A DNA stretch of 11,176 bases from CAMBDR01 sp046597185 (GTDB lineage Bacteria; Pseudomonadota; Gammaproteobacteria; Burkholderiales; Burkholderiaceae_D). How positions within the stretch are numbered: the first letter of the stretch is position 1; each line of letters begins with the position of its first letter. The stretch is from the NCBI GenBank assembly GCA_046597185.1, contig JBKJLF010000803.1:1-11176 (forward strand), written 5' to 3'. The position numbers and the translations under genes are program-made. This document shows positions 6,901 to 11,176 of this stretch, in pieces. Below the pieces are notes generated by a model. It was given only the letters and a program-made list of their open reading frames with translations, did not search any database and was not told the DNA's origin.

Positions 6901-8370
6901 CTATTCATGTGGTGCAGTTACAAGAAAGCGTTTCAATAACAAACGAAGTTCGTTTGAGACATTAAGATAATCATCTGATGTAACGGTGCTATGGGCTGCC
7001 AAATAGCGATGACGCGGTAAAATTTTCATCAGATCAGCAAATTGGGTTTGATCGAGAAAACCAGTATCGAGGAGCCGCGTAAGATGCTCATCAGAAAAGC
7101 GTGGGACGGGCCTGATGCTTGAGATCGATGTTAGCGTGCCACCTACCTCGAAGCGATAACATTTGATGATATCTTTTTTTTCGGCGAATTCACCCACCAT
7201 GTATTCAATGGTGACTTCCAGATCGCCATAATCGCAGTCGCAAGGTGCGCGGCTTGCTAACGGCGTGAGGACTTCCCTTGCTGAATATTCCAGGTAAACA
7301 CTATCTTTTGCATTAATTGGAACTGGTTTTAAAAAGGTACCGCAATCGGCATTTGTCTCAATTTCTTTTTTATCGATAGAAATTTTCACGGTGCCTGGTG
7401 ATGCGTAGCAACCAAAAGCGACATACATAGCATTGAATTTTTTGATTATTATTTGGGCATTGCCCACATGCAGGAAAAAGGCTGCGCGGAACGAAAAGCT
7501 TGCGCCATTTTCTTCTTTGGCCGGGCCTAAGAAAACATGATTTGTGTTCGCAGTAGGCTCTAGTACGAAATCTTGTGCTGATTGTGCGGTTGGCGGAATT
7601 CCTATAATGTACTTGCAAACGAAATGGCGAGAACCAGCGTAGGCCGGACTGGTTCTTGCCAAGGGTTTGCAAACTTCAACATGGTTGCCATCCAATGCAA
7701 CTGGAACACAGCCTTGGACACCGGGGTTTGCGCTTGATTCATCGACTATAAGCCCGATAAGAGGTATCCCTTCTTTCTCATAGTACGCATGGGTTGCAAA
7801 CTCGCGGTCGTTGACATGTGCTCTATACCAGTTGCCCAGATCCTGTAACTCTGCGTTATTAAAATTTAAAGCTTTTGTCATCTCGCTTGCACCGCGACCG
7901 CGAAACATTCTTATCGATTTATCTAGCGAAGCGCCGTTATGCGGGGTAGCAAAAAAAATCACGCCGCGCACATTGCGGTCTACACCAGCCCAATTTTTTT
8001 GTTCCTTAGTGGCAGCATGTTGCAATAATTTTTTGATCATCAAGCCGCCCAACGAATGCCCTATGAAAATGATTGGGCGTTCCCCTAGCCTATTTGATAC
8101 AAGGTAATCCAGAAGCGAAACTGCACGTTCTGATAATCCAAAGCTTGCCCCTTTCCCCCACCAGTGAGTAGCCGCCGCCGGATAACCTAGTGTCCAAACG
8201 CACACTTTGGGAATATCTGCCGCCAGCCACAAAGGCCAGAATTCCTTGTCTTTATTTGTCCAAGTGTTACGGGCATCGCCACCCAAGCCATGAATGAAGA
8301 CGACATCACCTACGAAGCCCGTTTGGGAATCAGCGGAAAGCTTATTAATACTTAATTCTTGATGCGCCAT
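6901..8370 (-). CDS. Alpha/beta-hydrolase (lipase/esterase-like) with unknown C-terminal domain
   Basis: A 489-residue protein in two halves. Residues 20-240 are an alpha/beta-hydrolase: VVFIHGLGGDARNTW (23-37) forms the oxyanion region, and GHSLGG (104-109) gives nucleophile Ser106. Asp210 in LIGLIVDES and His230 in DGNHVEVCKP complete a likely triad. GVIFFATPHNGA (136-147) is typical of the SERAC1/PGAP1/DUF676-like lipase group. Residues about 265-400 look beta-rich with several Cys, and about 430-489 look helical; I recognise neither. There is no signal peptide. The ATG at 8370 has GAGG upstream, and a strong promoter lies about 90 bases before it. The substrate is unknown; phospholipid or another ester is inferred. 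It heads the cargo module and is intact, in contrast to the broken drm genes on both sides. Confidence 0.75.
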   Translation of the reverse strand: MAHQELSINKLSADSQTGFVGDVVFIHGLGGDARNTWTNKDKEFWPLWLAADIPKVCVWTLGYPAAATHWWGKGASFGLSERAVSLLDYLVSNRLGERPIIFIGHSLGGLMIKKLLQHAATKEQKNWAGVDRNVRGVIFFATPHNGASLDKSIRMFRGRGASEMTKALNFNNAELQDLGNWYRAHVNDREFATHAYYEKEGIPLIGLIVDESSANPGVQGCVPVALDGNHVEVCKPLARTSPAYAGSRHFVCKYIIGIPPTAQSAQDFVLEPTANTNHVFLGPAKEENGASFSFRAAFFLHVGNAQIIIKKFNAMYVAFGCYASPGTVKISIDKKEIETNADCGTFLKPVPINAKDSVYLEYSAREVLTPLASRAPCDCDYGDLEVTIEYMVGEFAEKKDIIKCYRFEVGGTLTSISSIRPVPRFSDEHLTRLLDTGFLDQTQFADLMKILPRHRYLAAHSTVTSDDYLNVSNELRLLLKRFLVTAPHE

Positions 8371-8455
8371 ATTCAGCCTCTTTCTTTACCACCAGTTAAC
8401 AACCTTGTGTATGAAATTGAGCATGTTGACTTTGTTGATTGTAAAAGTAAGGATC

Positions 8456-8484
8456 AGTATAGGTGAACAAGTTTGAGTTGGCAA
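8456..8484 (-). promoter_or_regulatory. Sigma70-type promoter of the hydrolase-led module
   Basis: On the minus strand, TTGCCA (8484-8479) is exactly 17 bases before TATACT (8461-8456). Each hexamer has four or five consensus matches. It stands 85 bases upstream of the hydrolase ATG and about 50 bases beyond the stop of the drmC remnant, so the module can be transcribed independently of the drm genes. Confidence 0.7.
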
Positions 8485-8534
8485 ATATTTTTTTGCGAAA
8501 GTGCTGGAAATTTCCTGCCGGCAACTTATTTTAA

Positions 8535-8656
8535 CTACCGTTGTATTGCTCGCCCCTCGATCAACCCATCCAACTACGTCACCACCTTATGCGCTAACGC
8601 ATCGTCCTCCAGTAGAAGCCCAGCTCCAAATTCCGGTTGAACGCATCATCGATCAA
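8535..8656 (-). pseudogene. Decayed 3' end of a second drmC copy
   Basis: Reading from 8656 gives LIDDAFNRNLELG, which matches LTDDAFNRNWELG of the intact drmC. After a one-base deletion the match continues in the shifted frame as LLEDDALAHKVVT, then a TAG at 8576-8574, then LDGLIEGR and a terminal TAG at 8537-8535. The intact copy reads LLAGDEVASKVVTYVAGLVEAQ here. By eye the DNA of the two copies is about three-quarters identical, so this is a diverged homologue, not a recent duplication. Everything upstream of this point in that drmC is deleted. Confidence 0.8.
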
Positions 8657-9049
8657 ATCGGAGGCGGGCAACCAGGTCGGGCTGTCGCGCTTGATACGGG
8701 TCATGCGGATTTGCTCGATTTGCGTGGCATCGGCAAAATCGGCATTCGATTCGATCCGGGTAAAGCCCATCAGCGCACGTACTTCGCGGATGCGCTCGAC
8801 CAAAATGGTATCTTCAAAAAACGATTCAAAGCCTTTTGGTGCGGCAATTTGGCGCAATTTAAAATCATCGTTTTCTTTGCTGGCATCAGGTTGCGAAAAG
8901 GCCAGCCATTCCGGCAACTTCAAATCGAGTGCAGCAGGCGCACCGCTGCCTGCGCGTTTGGCTTGAATCGCCTGCCAAATCGCCGCATCCTCCCAAGCGC
9001 TAAATAGTGGGATTAAGGCTTGCGACCACTTGCGCAAGTAGCGCAGCTC
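8657..9049 (-). pseudogene. drmB: drmB, internal fragment, fused in frame to the drmC remnant
   Basis: About 130 codons of drmB without beginning or end. Recognisable stretches are LDLKLPEWLAFSQP and ILVERIREVRALMGFTRIES, followed by SPTWLPAS, the segment that in DrmB/DUF1998 proteins comes shortly before the C-terminal domain. At about 8662-8657 the frame passes without interruption into drmC sequence, so a deletion removed the drmB C-terminus and most of drmC. On the 5' side the frame is closed by TGA at 9052-9050, inside a short tandem repeat. The fragment begins roughly where ELRYLRKWSQAL appears. The missing C-terminal homology is found at 4944-5525. No start codon or ribosome binding site fits, so it is surely not a working gene. 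Confidence 0.8.
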
Positions 9050-9070
9050 TCACCGCTCTCACCGCTCTCG
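9046..9070. repeat. 9-bp tandem repeat at the drmB break
   Basis: GCTCTCACC is repeated at 9046-9054 and 9055-9063, with a partial third copy (GCTCTC) at 9064-9069. In the drmB frame each copy creates a TGA. It marks the edge of drmB homology beside the plus-strand orphan gene, and may reflect slippage or repair at the insertion junction. Confidence 0.6.
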
Positions 9071-9077
9071 AATAGAA

Positions 9078-9106
9078 TTGTAACTATTCAAAATTTATGC
9101 TAGATT
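9078..9106 (+). promoter_or_regulatory. Possible promoter of the plus-strand orphan gene
   Basis: TTGTAA (9078-9083) is 17 bases before TAGATT (9101-9106), each with four of six consensus matches. It would give a leader of about 130 bases before the ATG at 9245. The rest of the 175-bp upstream region shows nothing else convincing. Confidence 0.3.
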
Positions 9107-9244
9107 ACATGTGGCGCTAGCGGCTGAGCTGATTTTCAGTAATTTATTTGATCTTGTTTTTGTTACAACCCTTGTCTCTCATAGGGCTGAGATGAGTGTG
9201 GCGATAAATTTGCTTTTAATTTAATATTTTCGTGGGAAAAAATT

Positions 9245-9817
9245 ATGACTGACAAAGAAAATTCTCATCAAGGTACTATTGAGGAAATGCGATCTTCAGG
9301 TACGGAACCGACAAACTGGGTTCCGACTTGGGAGGTGCCTGCGATGATCAAAGGGGTGGAGTGGGCATGTAAAGGTGCGGAAAGGGTACGCGAATGGATT
9401 GATAAGGAAGGGCCACTCAGCGTACAAATTCTTGATAGCCGACCAATTGAAAACGAATATATGGTGCGATTCCAGCTTTGCAATCTTACCATTCATGGGA
9501 TGTACATCATTTGCTTCGACCTCATCAATCCCGTATCGGAAAACTTAACTCTTACGTTCGATTTTGCTCAAGGAACCATCGGCATGGGCAGTACTAAAAA
9601 AGCGGTTAATCTGGGAGAGGATAAACTTCTTAAGCCTGGGCAGATGGCCGAAGCGGAAATTAGGTTTCCAATTCCTGCAAAAACCGTTGCCGAAACGGGA
9701 TTAGTGGTGCCACCGTTGATGCTTGGCGAGGGCCGCATATCTTATTGGATGCTGGATAAGGGCAAATCATCTTGTTCGGAGAACAAGGTGCAATTTGCAT
9801 TACGTATCAAAAAGTAG
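9245..9817 (+). CDS. Unknown protein, 190 residues, the only plus-strand gene
   Basis: I do not recognise this protein. It is acidic at the N-terminus (MTDKENSHQGTIEEM), then has a helical, charged stretch VEWACKGAERVREWIDKEG at 38-56. From about residue 58 to the end, alternating hydrophobic residues such as LSVQILDSRP and YMVRFQLCNLTIHG suggest a beta-sandwich of the immunoglobulin-like kind; this is inference. There is no signal peptide or membrane span. The ATG at 9245 has a GGGA in the right place. It is the only gene opposing the others, and its stop at 9817 abuts the truncated end of drmA. Its lower GC than the drm genes fits separate acquisition. The long intact frame argues that it is real. 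Confidence 0.7.
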   Translation: MTDKENSHQGTIEEMRSSGTEPTNWVPTWEVPAMIKGVEWACKGAERVREWIDKEGPLSVQILDSRPIENEYMVRFQLCNLTIHGMYIICFDLINPVSENLTLTFDFAQGTIGMGSTKKAVNLGEDKLLKPGQMAEAEIRFPIPAKTVAETGLVVPPLMLGEGRISYWMLDKGKSSCSENKVQFALRIKK

Positions 9818-11176
9818 GTGGCAACCAACATCAAGCCCAAGCGTTCGATATCGACACCGACTGAAATCATATTCGTCGCCAGCACCACATCGTAGGGCTT
9901 GGGGCTGGGGCGCTCGCCTTTTTTACGCTCTTCTGCCCGTTGCGCCTCATGGGAATGGTCAAACACCACTTCCAGCCGTTCTAAAATGCGTGGAATGTCG
10001 GTGCCGGATTTACGTGAAGTCAATTCTTCCAGCACCAGATTGCGCCGCTTGGCTAAACCGCGTTGATCGACATCGCGCAGCCGCGCCGAAATATCGTCAT
10101 CCACCAAGCGGCGCGTTCCTGCCAGTTCCCGTATCGAATTGAAATAACCGGTCACCGTCATCCACGGGTCAGCCAAGCGGTCATATTTTTGATACAGCAA
10201 TTGCGCCGCGCCCATGTGCGCCACATAGCCACGGATCAGTGCAAACGGATAGCGCCTGCCAAAGGCGCAGATACCCAGATAGCGCCGCCCCGGCGTTTGT
10301 GGGGTGATGGGGCGTTGCAGCGCAAAAAAGCTGTCTTCAATGCTGCTGCCTTGCGGTGGAAACACTTCCAGCTTGCGCACAAACAACTTTTGTACTTGGT
10401 CTTGCGCCCGGCGGATGGTTGCGGTGGAGGCAATCACCTTGGGCCGTACCCATTGCCCATCGACCTCCCAGCCGCAGAGTTCATCAATCGCCGCCTCATA
10501 CAGCCCCACCATCGAACCTAACGGGCCGCTAATCAAATGCAACTCATCTTGAATAATCAAATCAGGCGGGCGCAAAGGGCCATGCGCACGGTTTTTGCTG
10601 GCAGGCATGCCGCCGCGTGCCGGGTGGGTTTGGGCGTCGTCGATTTCAGGCGAGAGAAAGCCGTGGCGCGGGCATTCGCCATTGACTTTGCCAAACAACA
10701 TTTGGGTTTCGCCCTTCCACGGTAATTGGGCAAATTTATCGACGGTGGCAATTAATAGCGAAGGCGGGCGGCGGTAGATTTCTTCATCCACCAACATCAC
10801 GGGCACGCCTTCACGCGGTGATTTGGCGGCAGAAAATTCGCATTGGCCTAAGCTGTCGCCGCAATAGGTAACGCAGCGGCCTATGTCTTTGGGCGCATCG
10901 TACACCTGCACATGTTGCTCGCGTATCTCGCTACCGCACCATGGGCAAGAAGTTAATTGCAAGGGTGTGCCCGCTGGGCCGGGTCTGCCGCCGTGGCTTT
11001 TTTGCCGCAACACATTAGCTGCGGCATCGAGTGAATTGGGCGTAGTTTTATTACCGACCCTCAAGTTTAGACATTCGCCTCCCAATCCAACTACATGGTA
11101 TCTCAGTGTCGATTTGAATCAGCAGGGTGGACAGGGCCAGCGCTGCCACTTTTGTGCCCACCCGGAGCGGTAGTAT
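9818..11176 (-). pseudogene. drmA: drmA (DISARM helicase), 3'-truncated and interrupted by a stop
   Basis: DrmA is the SF2-type helicase of DISARM. The open frame from about 11118 has a Cys cluster (CPWCGSEI, then GRCVTYC), the segment LVDEEIYRRPPSLLIATVDK, the Walker B box DELH in IIQDELHLISGPLGSMVG, motif III in IASTATIRRA, and motif V in ATNMISVGVDIERLGLML. Homology ends right there: the arginine-finger motif VI and the C-terminus are gone, replaced by the plus-strand orphan at 9245-9817. The frame physically runs on to 9742, but those 25 residues are antisense to that gene. Upstream, a TGA at 11121-11119 interrupts the same frame, although WQRWPCPPC continues beyond it to the window edge. 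The ATP-binding motif I lies outside the window. With these lesions an active helicase is not expected. Confidence 0.85.

Noticed and set aside
5652..8370. Cargo module as a prophage remnant
   Set aside because: Lysis-type enzymes are present, but no capsid, tail, holin, integrase or repressor gene is seen. It remains possible but unsupported in this window.
8501..9007. 168-residue plus-strand frame
   Set aside because: It is the antisense of the drmB and drmC remnants, whose minus-strand translation shows clear DISARM homology.
9742..9817. Last 25 residues of the drmA frame
   Set aside because: They are antisense to the end of the plus-strand gene and show no DrmA-like sequence; drmA homology stops near 9818-9825.
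1..11176. CRISPR array or complete insertion sequence
   Set aside because: No regularly spaced repeats, cas-like frames or transposase-like proteins were found on either strand.

Overview
The window looks like chromosomal DNA of a betaproteobacterium, probably Burkholderiales. This rests on the protein character of the nuo genes and on the gene order tpiA-secG-tRNA-Leu-nuoABCD, which I recognise from that group. No 16S or other decisive marker is present, so the placement is tentative. Nearly every gene reads on the minus strand.

Positions 1-3865 are ordinary core genome. On the minus strand, tpiA, secG and tRNA-Leu(GAG) form one unit with a near-consensus promoter at its head and an intrinsic terminator after the tRNA. 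The complex I operon follows: nuoA, nuoB, nuoC and the first 229 codons of nuoD, which runs off the window start.

Positions 4141-11176 are an accessory island built from a wrecked DISARM anti-phage locus. DISARM normally reads drmA (helicase), drmB (DUF1998 protein), drmC (phospholipase D-like). Read along the minus strand, this window holds: a 3'-truncated drmA with an in-frame stop; an unknown plus-strand gene; a middle fragment of drmB fused in frame to a decayed 3' end of drmC; three intact genes; a 3' fragment of drmB with an in-frame stop; and an apparently complete drmC. The 3' end of drmC is present twice, in diverged copies. This suggests two related DISARM loci collapsed together, rather than one locus with a simple insertion.

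The three intact minus-strand genes between the drm fragments are the most interesting content. They encode a 489-residue serine hydrolase with an alpha/beta-hydrolase domain and an unrecognised C-terminal half, a compact NlpC/P60-type cysteine peptidase, and a lytic-transglycosylase-like protein with a canonical EF-hand loop near its C-terminus. All keep their catalytic residues, have good ribosome binding sites and lack signal peptides. A strong sigma70-type promoter precedes the first. They look like a functional cargo module with possible lipid and peptidoglycan targets, placed inside a dead defence locus. Whether they act in defence, lysis or inter-bacterial antagonism cannot be settled from this sequence.

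The plus-strand orphan at 9245-9817 is a separate insertion. It replaced the end of drmA and the beginning of drmB.
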